Below are positions 17,230 to 25,147 of a stretch of 64,000 nucleotides of DNA, in pieces (the stretch's first letter is position 1; each line of letters begins with the position of its first letter). This stretch comes from Enteractinococcus fodinae (GTDB lineage: Bacteria; Actinomycetota; Actinomycetes; Actinomycetales; Micrococcaceae). Where the stretch lies: the NCBI RefSeq assembly GCF_031458395.1, contig NZ_JAVDYJ010000001.1:248001-312000 (forward strand). The letters are read 5' to 3'. Below the pieces are notes generated by a model. That model saw only the letters and a list, made by a program, of their open reading frames with translations, was not told where the DNA came from and made no database searches. A program made the position numbers and the translations under genes.

Positions 17230-17253
17230 CTCCCGTAGCTCGGTCTACGGGAG
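17230..17253. repeat. Hairpin CTCCCGTAG / CTACGGGAG
   Basis: Perfect 9-base stem with a 6-base loop, next to the ectD terminator. There is no T tract on either strand, so it may be a transcript-stabilising or second termination structure. Confidence 0.5.
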
Positions 17254-17265
17254 CGCGAAAAGCAA

Positions 17266-17301
17266 CTGCCCTGTCAGTTGGATGATGTCCTGACAGGGCA
17301 G
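17266..17301 (-). terminator. Rho-independent terminator after ectD
   Basis: Perfect 11-base stem CTGCCCTGTCA / TGACAGGGCAG with a 14-base loop. On the minus strand it is followed by TTGCTTTT. Confidence 0.75.
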
Positions 17302-17363
17302 CTGAATGATCTACCCGGGTGGTCCGATCGTTTTGACCGGTCTGCCGGGATCAAGCGATCATG

Positions 17364-18269
17364 CTAGGAGCCAGCCGGAGTGAAATCCGTGCTCGCGATA
17401 AACTCGGGACGACGCCCTGGAGCCGCATATGGCTCAACGGCAGCGTTTTCCACCGAGTTGTACACCAAAAACACATTCGAGCGAGAAAACGGGGTGACAT
17501 TGCTGTTCGAGGCGTGCATGCAGTTGGAGTCGAAGATAATGGCATCGCCTGCCTTGCCTGTGAGCACGTCAATGCCGTAGGTGTCAGCAAATTCGGTCAG
17601 GGTTTCTTCGCTCGGGGTGCCTGCACCCTGCATGACCAGTGACTGTTTGTAGTTATTCTCTGGTGTGGCACCCGGTACGGAAATGTACTTCTTGTGCGAG
17701 CCCGGCATGATCATCAGCGGACCGTTGAACGAGTAGTTGTCGGTCAGCAGGATCGAAATGCTCAGGGCGCGAGGTTCGGGTAGACCGTCTTCGGCGTGCC
17801 AGCTTTCGAAATCCGAGTGCCAGGAGAACTCTTTGCCGGCAAAGCCGGGCTTGTAATTGATCCGGCTCTGGTGGATGTAGACCTGGGAGCCTAGGATCTG
17901 TTCGGCGCGGCGAACCAGACGCGGATCATTCGCGATCTTTTTGATAATCTCGTTGGTCTTGTGCACCTCGAAGATCGAGCGCACTTCGTTGGACTTGGGT
18001 TCCACAACGGTGCGGTCGTCCGCCTTTACGTCGGCGTTTTCGGCGAGGCGTTTCAGTTCAGCCTGGAGTTCGGCCAGTTCATCTTTGGTGATGATCTGAT
18101 CGATGACCAGATAACCCTTGTCGTCAAAGTGTTTCAGCAGCTCGGCATCCATGGGGCCGTCTTCGGCGCTGCCGTACACCACGGGTCCTTGACGGTCGAA
18201 TACTCGCGTCTCTGGAACGGAACGAGTGGGATAGAGATCGTGGGTGGTTGAATCTTGAGTCGTTGTCAA
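17364..18269 (-). CDS. ectD: Ectoine hydroxylase
   Basis: Fe(II)/2-oxoglutarate dioxygenase of 301 residues that turns ectoine into 5-hydroxyectoine, a compatible solute. Iron ligands His151, Asp153 and His252 match the EctD pattern, and the EctD signature region (FSWHSDFESWHAEDGLP, about 148-164) separates it from other phytanoyl-CoA-hydroxylase-like enzymes. The start is TTG, with GGGAG 5 bases upstream. The usual partners ectA, ectB and ectC are not next to it, so either they are elsewhere in the genome or the cell hydroxylates imported ectoine. A TRAP binding protein gene lies downstream on the same strand, separated by a terminator. Confidence 0.93.
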   Translation of the reverse strand: MTTTQDSTTHDLYPTRSVPETRVFDRQGPVVYGSAEDGPMDAELLKHFDDKGYLVIDQIITKDELAELQAELKRLAENADVKADDRTVVEPKSNEVRSIFEVHKTNEIIKKIANDPRLVRRAEQILGSQVYIHQSRINYKPGFAGKEFSWHSDFESWHAEDGLPEPRALSISILLTDNYSFNGPLMIMPGSHKKYISVPGATPENNYKQSLVMQGAGTPSEETLTEFADTYGIDVLTGKAGDAIIFDSNCMHASNSNVTPFSRSNVFLVYNSVENAAVEPYAAPGRRPEFIASTDFTPAGS

Positions 18270-18486
18270 CGTTTCTCCCTTCGTACACAGAATGTGCTTA
18301 GAACCTCTGGGGTCAGTTGAGTTGTTAAACAGCTGATAGAGAGCCAGCTGGTGGCTTCGACGCTACCCAGCAGATTTTTACTCTGCAACAGTTCGTGCTC
18401 GTAAAAGCACACGCGGAACTATCGCCGCAAGAGAAGTGAGAAATCTGCATTATCATATCGTGAAGCCGTGTGAGACAATATGGCAG

Positions 18487-19845
18487 ATGGCACAGAAGTA
18501 TATACCTCGCGAACCTGGCACCCGGCCGATGAAGCCTCAGAAAGACCGCTCCGGTCGTCTGAAGCTCAACCCGCCGCGCAAACAATTTTTGGATCCCGAG
18601 GTAGAGCAGCTCGCCGATGAGCGCGCGCGCCTTGCCCAGAACGGTGTCCGTCCAGCGATGGAACGCCCCCGTCCACAGGTGCAACCTCGCACCGAAGGCT
18701 GGACCCAGCAGACCGATACTGAAGGTCGTCCGCTGCTGCAGTTTAAACAGCCGCGAGTCACTCAGCCCGCTCAGCATCTTGCGGATATGTCCATGTCTGA
18801 GCGTGAAGAAAAGGTCAAGGAACTGGGCCTACCGGCGTTCCGGGCTCGTCAGCTGTCGACCCACTACTTCAGCCACTACACGACTGATCCAGCCGATATG
18901 ACAGATCTACCGGCTGATAAGCGTCAAGACCTTGTCGAGAACTTCTTCCCGCAGCTGCTGACCGAAGTGCGCAGGATCGAGACAGAAGACCGCCAGACCA
19001 TCAAATTCCTGTGGAAACTCTTCGACGGTGTGCTGGTCGAATCCGTACTGATGCGCTATCAAAACCGCATCACCCTATGTGTTTCTTCGCAGGCCGGTTG
19101 CGGCATGAACTGCCCGTTCTGTGCCACCGGGCAGGCCGGACTGACCCGAAATCTTTCCACCGCCGAAATCGTCGACCAAATTATCGCAGCCAACCGGGTG
19201 ATTGCCGACGGACAACTTGGCGTGCCAGAAGGTGGCCGCGACATCGAACGCGTCACCAACGTCGTCTTTATGGGCATGGGCGAACCGCTGGCTAACTATC
19301 GCCGGGTGATGAACGCAGTCCACCGGATGGTCGATGATGCACCTGCCGGTTTGGGGATGTCAGCCCGCAATATCACCGTATCCACCGTTGGGCTGGTTCC
19401 TGCGATTAACAAGCTTGCCGCCGAGGGCATCCCAGTCACCTTTGCGCTGTCCTTGCACGCGCCCGATAATGAACTGCGCGATCAGATGATCCCCGTGAAC
19501 TCCCGCTGGGACGCTGACGAAGCGCTCGATGCGGCCTTCAACTACTACATTCAAACTGGGCGTCGTGTTTCTATCGAATACGCTCTGATCAAAGACATGA
19601 ATGATCACGGTTGGCGTGCCGATCTGTTGGCCAAAAAAATCAATGCCCGCGGCCGCGGGTGGGCCCACGTCAATCCGATCCCGCTGAACCCCACCCCGGG
19701 TTCGGTATGGACCGCATCGGAACCAGACGTCACGCAAGAATTCATTGACCGCCTCAACGATGCCGGCGTACCAACCACCCTTCGTGATACTCGAGGAAAA
19801 GAAATCGATGGCGCCTGCGGACAGCTCGCGGCCGAAGATGACTGA
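18487..19845 (+). CDS. rlmN: 23S rRNA (adenine(2503)-C(2))-methyltransferase
   Basis: Radical SAM enzyme of 452 residues that methylates A2503 of 23S rRNA and also acts on tRNA. The radical SAM cysteines lie in CGMNCPFC (Cys 205, 209, 212) and the conserved methyl-carrying Cys region near the C terminus is IDGACGQL. The length exceeds the usual 350-400 because of a basic, Pro/Arg/Gln-rich N-terminal extension of roughly 100 residues. The start at 18487 is uncertain but favoured by a -10-like GACAAT placed 7 bases upstream, as in other leaderless genes here; 18436 and 18532 are alternatives. The stop overlaps the next start (TGATG). Confidence 0.93.
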   Translation: MAQKYIPREPGTRPMKPQKDRSGRLKLNPPRKQFLDPEVEQLADERARLAQNGVRPAMERPRPQVQPRTEGWTQQTDTEGRPLLQFKQPRVTQPAQHLADMSMSEREEKVKELGLPAFRARQLSTHYFSHYTTDPADMTDLPADKRQDLVENFFPQLLTEVRRIETEDRQTIKFLWKLFDGVLVESVLMRYQNRITLCVSSQAGCGMNCPFCATGQAGLTRNLSTAEIVDQIIAANRVIADGQLGVPEGGRDIERVTNVVFMGMGEPLANYRRVMNAVHRMVDDAPAGLGMSARNITVSTVGLVPAINKLAAEGIPVTFALSLHAPDNELRDQMIPVNSRWDADEALDAAFNYYIQTGRRVSIEYALIKDMNDHGWRADLLAKKINARGRGWAHVNPIPLNPTPGSVWTASEPDVTQEFIDRLNDAGVPTTLRDTRGKEIDGACGQLAAEDD

Positions 19846-20045
19846 TGCATAAACACGCATCCGGCATCAAAGTCCTCTGGGTCTTCACCCTGATCGTTGG
19901 ACTCTTACTTGCCGGAGCTGCGGTGCTCAACATACTGACCGGCGATGGCCAGCTCACCACAGAACATTGGGTGATGATTGGGCTGGGTTCGGTAAAAATA
20001 CTGGGTGCCAGCATTGGACTCTGGATGTTTAACCGGTCCGAATAG
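19845..20045 (+). CDS. Small two-helix membrane protein coupled to rlmN
   Basis: 66 residues with two hydrophobic helices (about 10-30 and 43-62) joined by a polar turn (TGDGQLTTEH). The start shares its A with the rlmN stop codon, so it is probably translated by reinitiation. I recognise no family. The coupling suggests fixed stoichiometry or simple co-expression with RlmN, but a functional link is not shown. Confidence 0.7.
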   Translation: MHKHASGIKVLWVFTLIVGLLLAGAAVLNILTGDGQLTTEHWVMIGLGSVKILGASIGLWMFNRSE

Positions 20046-20160
20046 CCCACGGTCTCCAGACAGGTCACAGTACCCGATACCGCGCGTTCATGATATTTCG
20101 GTGCTTTCAAAACCGGACTAGATTGAGAGGTATACCTGTCGCGATCCTGAAAGAGGTCTC

Positions 20161-21390
20161 ATGGCCAAGTCCTTCCCTGGAAACCAAGAACCGGAATACC
20201 AACTCACCGACGCGCTCGACACGGACTATTACGCAGTGTTTTCCGATATCCCTGAGGCGGATCGCAAGATTTGGCAGCGCACCCGAGACTTCGCCCAGGC
20301 CCACGTCGAAACCATGCGCCAGGGCTGGAACGACCACCACTACCCGCTAGAAGTCGCTCGGGCCATGGGCCAGGTAGGCCTGATCAATGACGGCGTAGAC
20401 CACCCAGATCTCGAACAATTCTCTCCACTGGCAGCCGGTCTAGTGAACATGGAACTTTCGCGTGTGGATGGCTCGCTCGGGACCATCCTTGCCGTCCAGG
20501 GTGGCCTAGCATTGCGCACCATCACGATGTTTGGCTCCGAGGAACAACAGGCCAAATACGTCAAAGCCATCGCCAACGTGGACCTGCCAGCCGCGTTTGG
20601 TCTGACGGAGCCGGATCACGGTTCCGACTCCACCGGACTGGAAACCACCGCAACCCGCCAGACCGATGGCTCTTATGTCATCCGCGGTTCTAAACGGTGG
20701 ATCGGCAACGGTTCCTCCGGTGGCATCACGATCACCTTTGCACGCGTGGCTGATCAAGGCGCCGACGACGATGGCAAAGTCCGTGGGTTTATCGTGCCGC
20801 AAGACGCCGAAGGGTATAGCGGGACACCCATCCGCCACAAAGGGGTGCTACGGGCCATCGATCAAGCTCACATTTACTACGACGACGTGAAAGTCGGTAC
20901 GGATGCATTGATCCCCGGTGTGAAATCGTTCCGCAACGTTTCCGAGGTACTGTATGCAACCCGCATCGGTGTCGCCTGGTCCGCTCTGGGGCATGCAACG
21001 GCCGTCTTTGAATCCGCACTTTCATATTCGACCCAGCGTCGACAGTTCGGAAAATACCTGGCCGAACATCAGATGATCCAAGAGCGCCTGACCCGGATGC
21101 TGTCTGATCTGGTGTCGATGCAGTTATACATGGTTCGCATCGCTGAACTGGAAGCTGCCGGAACGCTCAAACCGACCCAGGCTGCTCTAGCAAAGTACAA
21201 CAACACTCGGGTCGCTCGCCGAATTGCCGCTGATGCGCGCGATATGCTCGGCGGCAACGGGATCCTGTTAGAAAACGGAGTGATCCAGCATATGGCCGAT
21301 ATCGAAGGTATTCACACCTATGAGGGAACCGAATCGGTCCAGGCGCTGCTGGTCGGACGCGATATCACCGGTCACGGCGCCTTCGCCTAA
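20161..21390 (+). CDS. Acyl-CoA dehydrogenase, glutaryl-CoA-dehydrogenase-like
   Basis: FAD flavoprotein of 409 residues that removes two hydrogens from the alpha-beta bond of an acyl-CoA. The FAD/substrate motif FGLTEPDHGSDS (about 141-152), the second signature RQFGKYLAEHQMIQERL (about 297-313) and the catalytic Glu in the C-terminal HTYEGTES segment are present, as in glutaryl-CoA dehydrogenases. No electron-transfer flavoprotein or other beta-oxidation genes adjoin. AAAGAGG lies 5 bases before ATG, and a perfect 13-base terminator stem follows, so it is a single-gene unit. The exact chain length or substrate is not determined. Confidence 0.88.
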   Translation: MAKSFPGNQEPEYQLTDALDTDYYAVFSDIPEADRKIWQRTRDFAQAHVETMRQGWNDHHYPLEVARAMGQVGLINDGVDHPDLEQFSPLAAGLVNMELSRVDGSLGTILAVQGGLALRTITMFGSEEQQAKYVKAIANVDLPAAFGLTEPDHGSDSTGLETTATRQTDGSYVIRGSKRWIGNGSSGGITITFARVADQGADDDGKVRGFIVPQDAEGYSGTPIRHKGVLRAIDQAHIYYDDVKVGTDALIPGVKSFRNVSEVLYATRIGVAWSALGHATAVFESALSYSTQRRQFGKYLAEHQMIQERLTRMLSDLVSMQLYMVRIAELEAAGTLKPTQAALAKYNNTRVARRIAADARDMLGGNGILLENGVIQHMADIEGIHTYEGTESVQALLVGRDITGHGAFA

Positions 21391-21408
21391 CCAGCTTTCT
21401 TGATAGCA

Positions 21409-21444
21409 CAAGGGCCACGGAAAAATCCGTGGCCCTTGGCTTTT
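21409..21444 (+). terminator. Rho-independent terminator after the acyl-CoA dehydrogenase gene
   Basis: Perfect 13-base stem CAAGGGCCACGGA / TCCGTGGCCCTTG with a 4-base A loop, followed by GCTTTT. Confidence 0.9.
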
Positions 21445-21463
21445 CTGGTGTTCGATACTTCGG

Positions 21464-21610
21464 CTAGCCTGCTCTGGCGTTGCGGACGATCCACAGGATA
21501 ACCGAAACGGCTGCGAGGATTACCCCGAGCCAGATCAGTACTTGGGCGGCCTCAACGAGTACACCGAAGAGGATCATTGCTAGACCAACCAAAATTAGGA
21601 TGAGCCACAT
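21464..21610 (-). CDS. Small hydrophobic membrane protein
   Basis: 48 residues, nearly all hydrophobic, forming two membrane helices with a charged tail (RNARAG). The start at 21610 has GGAAGGAG 6 bases upstream; a longer in-frame start exists but adds a polar stretch with no ribosome site. Similar tiny membrane proteins occur beside stress genes in actinobacteria. Function unknown. It opens a run of stress-type genes (KGG, ChaB, SDR). Confidence 0.7.
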   Translation of the reverse strand: MWLILILVGLAMILFGVLVEAAQVLIWLGVILAAVSVILWIVRNARAG

Positions 21611-21741
21611 AAGTATCTCCTTCCATAGCGCAGTGTTTTCTGCGATGGGTTCAAGCTTAAGAGACAGCGGCTCGTTTGAACATAACGAATCGACGCTACT
21701 GTAATGGTTTTTAGTGTGTTTATTTGTGGTGTTTAACACAA

Positions 21742-21773
21742 CATCGGCGGGAGGTCTACACCTCCCGCCGATG
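21742..21773 (-). terminator. Hairpin terminator after the KGG-repeat gene
   Basis: Perfect 14-base stem CATCGGCGGGAGGT / ACCTCCCGCCGATG with a 4-base loop, 34 bases beyond the KGG gene on the minus strand, followed there by TTGTGTT. Confidence 0.75.
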
Positions 21774-21806
21774 GAAATATTTGATTATTGTGGCGTGGGC
21801 ACTCGC

Positions 21807-22097
21807 TTAGGAGTTGCGGCCGCCTTTACGTCCAGCCTCTGCTGGATCTGCGCCTTCGCTAGCACCGAACTGGCCTGGGCTCTGTTCGCCACCTTTTTGA
21901 CCAGCCTTCGATGGGTCGGCGCCTTCCGAGCCGTCGAAACGACCGGGGCTTTCTTCGCCGCCTTTTTGGCCGGCGCGCGACGGATCAGCGCCTTCACTTG
22001 CACCGAACTGGCCTGGGCTCTGTTCGCCGCCTTTGCGTGCTTGTTCCTCGGTATCGTTACGGTTTCCGAACTGTCCTGGGTTGTTGTTATCAGCCAT
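21807..22097 (-). CDS. General stress protein with KGG repeats
   Basis: 96-residue hydrophilic protein made of Con-10/GsiB-like KGG repeats: three units of 23 residues, each starting GGE(Q/E)SPG and ending AGQK or AGRK, between an N-terminal variant and a final KGGRNS. Such proteins are hydration- or osmotic-stress proteins, probably disordered in solution. The repeats are also visible in the DNA (69-base period), so copy number could change by slippage or recombination. AAAGGAG lies 7 bases before ATG. It has its own terminator and is divergent from the ChaB-SDR pair. Confidence 0.88.
   Translation of the reverse strand: MADNNNPGQFGNRNDTEEQARKGGEQSPGQFGASEGADPSRAGQKGGEESPGRFDGSEGADPSKAGQKGGEQSPGQFGASEGADPAEAGRKGGRNS
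21829..22034 (-). repeat. Three tandem 69-base repeats coding KGG units
   Basis: Near-identical units encode GGEQSPGQFGASEGADP-type segments; the first and third are almost the same. Boundaries are approximate. Confidence 0.7.
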
Positions 22098-22488
22098 TTA
22101 CAGTCTCCTTTCGATTACACCGAGTGTGCCTGAAACACACTGTGAAGCTTTTGCTTCCGCCCTCCACGTTAGGAAATTCAGAAAGAAAAATACAAGGGAT
22201 TCTGGTCGAAAAAATTGAAAATTCTTCTAACTGAACGGTAGCTGAAAATTCGGATTTGCTGCGATCGCATGATCCTGCGGAAGGGAGTGCGCTTTTGAGG
22301 AAAAATCCAGGATGTGACATTTGTTGAACGCGAACAAGAGAGCCTTCTTGGCCTTCACCTCCGACCGACAAGGAACCCAGAAGCGTGGTTCCCAAGCTGA
22401 AAAGCTTCAACCCAACAGATCTTCCGTCGTGCCGAACAGCATTGTTAGCGTAGTGAGCACCGGCCGCCTACTAGAAGGAGTGGACTCC
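22098..22488. other. Intergenic region between the KGG and ChaB-type genes
   Basis: 391 bases separating divergent stress genes. It is A+T-richer near 22180-22260. Open frames here lack ribosome sites. It presumably holds two divergent promoters, but I could not identify a sigma-B-like or housekeeping promoter with confidence. Confidence 0.5.
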
Positions 22489-22914
22489 ATGCCGAAAACT
22501 TCGAAATCTGGCGACGCAAAGAAATCTGAACTTCCTGACACATTGAAGCGCTCGAATGAGAAGGCACAGCGGACATTTGCCAAAGCCTATGACTCCGCGA
22601 TGGACCAATATAACGACGAAGAGCGTGCACACCGCACGGCTTATGACGCGCTCAAACAAACCCATGAGAAGGTAGGGGACCGCTGGGAACCCAAGCCGGG
22701 GGACTCCGGGCCTTCTGAACCTAAGTCCGAAGAGAAAAAGCAGGGCGGACAAGACCGTGACACATCAGGCGGTGTCGATACGAACGCCTCGAAAGAACAC
22801 CTGTATGAACAGGCTAAAAAGCTCGACATCTCTGGCCGTTCAAAAATGACCAAAGACGAACTGATCGACGCGCTACAAAAAGAAAGCAACCGCCGCACAT
22901 CGAAAAACTCTTAG
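22489..22914 (+). CDS. ChaB-domain protein with C-terminal SAP/Rho-N-like domain
   Basis: 141-residue charged protein. Residues about 14-64 form a ChaB domain (LPDTLKRSNEKAQRTFAKAY, then AHRTAYDALKQTHEKVGDRW), named for the E. coli ChaA regulator. A Gly/Ser/Lys linker leads to a C-terminal helix-extension-helix of Rho-N/SAP type (KEHLYEQAKKLDISGRSKMT), which may bind nucleic acid. The start at 22489 has AGAAGGAG upstream. The SDR gene follows 35 bases later, so they form an operon. Such two-domain proteins are common in actinobacterial stress clusters; the molecular role is unknown. Confidence 0.8.
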   Translation: MPKTSKSGDAKKSELPDTLKRSNEKAQRTFAKAYDSAMDQYNDEERAHRTAYDALKQTHEKVGDRWEPKPGDSGPSEPKSEEKKQGGQDRDTSGGVDTNASKEHLYEQAKKLDISGRSKMTKDELIDALQKESNRRTSKNS

Positions 22915-22949
22915 ACGTTCACGCCGAACACAGGCCGTAAGGAGGCTGC

Positions 22950-23846
22950 ATGATGACAGACCAGTTGACCTTCCAGAACCCAGTAGACCGCTTCCCACAA
23001 ATTAGCCCACCGAAACAGGATCAGCCCGAACCCGGATTCGATGAAGAGATCACCCCCAAGGCAGACCACGGGGAAGAATCGTATCGCGGCACTGGACGAC
23101 TTGAGGGCCGAAAAGCACTCATCACCGGCGCTGACTCCGGGATCGGTGCGGCAGTAGCCATCGCCTTTGCCCGTGAAGGCGCCGATGTCGCGCTAAATTA
23201 TCTTGAAGTCGAAGAAGAAGATGCACAGCACGTCATCGAAACCATCCGCGAGACCGGTCGCAAGGCGGTCGCCCTGCCAGGGGATATTCGCGACAAAGAG
23301 TTCTGCACGCAGTTAGTTGAAGATGCCGCCCGCCAGCTCGAGGGTCTGGATGCGTTGGTCAATAACGCCGGTAAGCAGATTATCGCCGAGGACCTGACTG
23401 AGTTGCCCGATGATCAGTGGGAACAAACATACAAGACCAACATCCAGGCGATGTTTTGGATCACGAAGGCCGCGCTCAAGCATCTGCCGGCGGGATCAAC
23501 CATCGTGAATACGACCTCGATCCAAGGGTATAACCCCAACCCGATGCTCATTGACTACGCCTCCACCAAGGCGGCGATTAATAACTTCAGCAAGGGGCTT
23601 GGCCAACAGCTGGCACCCAAAGGGATCCGCGTCAATGCCGTAGCTCCCGGTCCGATCTGGACACCAATCCAGCCATCCGATGGGCAGCCAAAGGAAAAAC
23701 TGCCGCACTTTGGGCAGAATACTCCGCTGGGTCGTGCCGGTCAGCCAACCGAGGTGGCACCCGCGTTCGTATTCCTCACTTCAGCCGAATCGAGCTATGT
23801 GATCGGTGAAACGCTCCATGTCAATGGAGGCATCCCGACTCCATAA
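22950..23846 (+). CDS. SDR-family oxidoreductase, general stress type
   Basis: 298-residue NAD(P)-dependent short-chain dehydrogenase. The N-terminal extension (FPQISPPKQDQPEPG) is the hallmark of the YhdF/YghA/general-stress-protein-39 group. The cofactor motif TGADSGIG (about 59-66), NNAG (about 138-141) and active-site YASTK (about 205-209) are intact. Family members reduce aldehydes or sugars and are induced by osmotic or general stress. AAGGAGG precedes the start. It is co-directional with the ChaB gene and ends at a bidirectional terminator shared with the protease gene. Confidence 0.9.
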   Translation: MMTDQLTFQNPVDRFPQISPPKQDQPEPGFDEEITPKADHGEESYRGTGRLEGRKALITGADSGIGAAVAIAFAREGADVALNYLEVEEEDAQHVIETIRETGRKAVALPGDIRDKEFCTQLVEDAARQLEGLDALVNNAGKQIIAEDLTELPDDQWEQTYKTNIQAMFWITKAALKHLPAGSTIVNTTSIQGYNPNPMLIDYASTKAAINNFSKGLGQQLAPKGIRVNAVAPGPIWTPIQPSDGQPKEKLPHFGQNTPLGRAGQPTEVAPAFVFLTSAESSYVIGETLHVNGGIPTP

Positions 23847-23862
23847 CGTCCGGGTGAAAAGT

Positions 23863-23898
23863 CCCTAGGGTCCGAGCGCGTCGGGCTCTAGGGCTTTT
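23863..23898. terminator. Bidirectional terminator between the SDR and CPBP genes
   Basis: 13-pair stem CCCTAGGGTCCGA / TCGGGCTCTAGGG with two G-U pairs, followed by CTTTTT on the plus strand. It overlaps the last codons of the minus-strand gene. Confidence 0.75.
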
Positions 23899-24910
23899 TG
23901 CTGTCTGGCGCCCCGGGATGTGGCGCATCGGGCGCGTGTGTAGGGAAATCTCCTGGCCATGCCTTGCCCGCATCGACCTCCGCAGGTGGTGCAGTTCGAA
24001 ATGACTTCGTCAGGAGAAGGACCGCCACCAGGACCGCGGTGATGATCCACCCGGTGGTGCCAGCGATCCCCACATGGGCGGGATCATAGGTACCATCGGC
24101 TGAGAAGAGCAGGGGTAGTCCAGCAGTCGCGTTGATAGTCGAGTGACCCAGGGCGGCGGGCCAGACCGAGTTGGTTCGGATCGTCAGCCAGGTCAGCACC
24201 CCGCCAATGAGGGTGCAAAAGATGACCATGAACACCACCGCGAGCCAGCCGGGCAGGTGGGGATAGTTGTGGCCCAGCAGCATCAACGGGGTGTGCCACA
24301 GCCCCCATATCAGCCCGGTAATGATGATGGTCGGCAGCACGCCGAGGGGTAGGAGCTGAGGTGTCAGCCACCCGCGCCAACCGATCTCTTCGCCGAGTGC
24401 CGGCAGCAGGTTAATGAACCAGGATGCCAGCACCACGTTGATGAATTGGCCGATGAGCAAGACTTCAATTGGAATGCCGGTAACCCCTGCGTCAGCAAAG
24501 GTGTCTTGCAGTCCGGACAGGTTCGCGAAGTCGGCTTCGTAGAGGCCAAGCCCCGCGGCCAGCGGTAAGCTCAACAGGCCAATGCCGACCGGAATGATAA
24601 ACGCTAACGCCAGATATCCGATGAAGCGTGGCACTGGCCGAGGCCGGGTAAATCCGAGTGCTGCAGCGCGCTGTCCCTTGGGTCGGTTTTTGCGCACGAT
24701 GAGCCATGCGATGAACCCGGGGATCCCCATCATGACCAACGAGACGGGCAGATATAACAGTTGCATGGTGACCGGCTCGTCCACAAGATACAACGGTAAG
24801 GCGACGAGCCATGTCAGCCCGAAGGTCAGGACGATGAACCATGCGATGTGCCGCCACGGGATACTGCGCCGGTTCGGTGGTGACGTGGGCAAAAGGTGCG
24901 CGCGATGCAT
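23888..24910 (-). CDS. CPBP-family intramembrane metalloprotease
   Basis: 340-residue polytopic membrane protein of the CAAX protease / bacteriocin-processing family. The three catalytic motifs are seen in order: EEIGWR (Glu-Glu-x3-Arg), IWGLWH (aromatic-x3-His) and HSTIN (His-x3-Asn). In bacteria these enzymes process peptides, confer bacteriocin self-immunity, or act in signalling. No bacteriocin gene lies next to it. A TACACT hexamer 6 bases before the ATG hints at a leaderless transcript. Its 3' end overlaps the terminator shared with the SDR gene. Confidence 0.85.
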   Translation of the reverse strand: MHRAHLLPTSPPNRRSIPWRHIAWFIVLTFGLTWLVALPLYLVDEPVTMQLLYLPVSLVMMGIPGFIAWLIVRKNRPKGQRAAALGFTRPRPVPRFIGYLALAFIIPVGIGLLSLPLAAGLGLYEADFANLSGLQDTFADAGVTGIPIEVLLIGQFINVVLASWFINLLPALGEEIGWRGWLTPQLLPLGVLPTIIITGLIWGLWHTPLMLLGHNYPHLPGWLAVVFMVIFCTLIGGVLTWLTIRTNSVWPAALGHSTINATAGLPLLFSADGTYDPAHVGIAGTTGWIITAVLVAVLLLTKSFRTAPPAEVDAGKAWPGDFPTHAPDAPHPGAPDSKKP

Positions 24911-25072
24911 ACCGCCAGTGTAATCCCACCCGGCCTGAAATTGTATAGAGCCACATCCACGAGGGATCCAGGTGGGCGGGTTGGTAGGACACGGTGATCC
25001 ATCATAGAAAAATCGTCGCCTCGACTACTAAAAGTTTGGCTACTTCCCCATGGTGACGCGGAAGCGCCAGCG

Positions 25073-25084
25073 CTACAATTGTAG
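25073..25084 (+). promoter_or_regulatory. Palindromic -10 region before the SPW-repeat gene
   Basis: CTACAATTGTAG is a perfect 12-base palindrome containing a consensus-like -10 (TACAAT, 25074-25079). It could be both promoter and operator. Confidence 0.4.
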
Positions 25085-25147
25085 TAACGCCATTGTTCGC
25101 GAGCCGACCGCAAAACACGTCCTATGGAGACTTTGGAGGCGAGGCTG

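Larger units (their letters stand above)
16909..17363. other. Intergenic region between ectD and the TRAP binding protein gene
   Basis: 455 bases with no convincing gene. It holds the 5' leader of the TRAP gene near 16909-17160 and two strong hairpins at 17230-17253 and 17266-17301. The rest shows nothing I can name. Confidence 0.6.

Noticed and set aside
22090-22410. Minus-strand frame of 106 codons upstream of the KGG gene
   Set aside because: Low-complexity composition, no ribosome site, and it covers the KGG gene leader.
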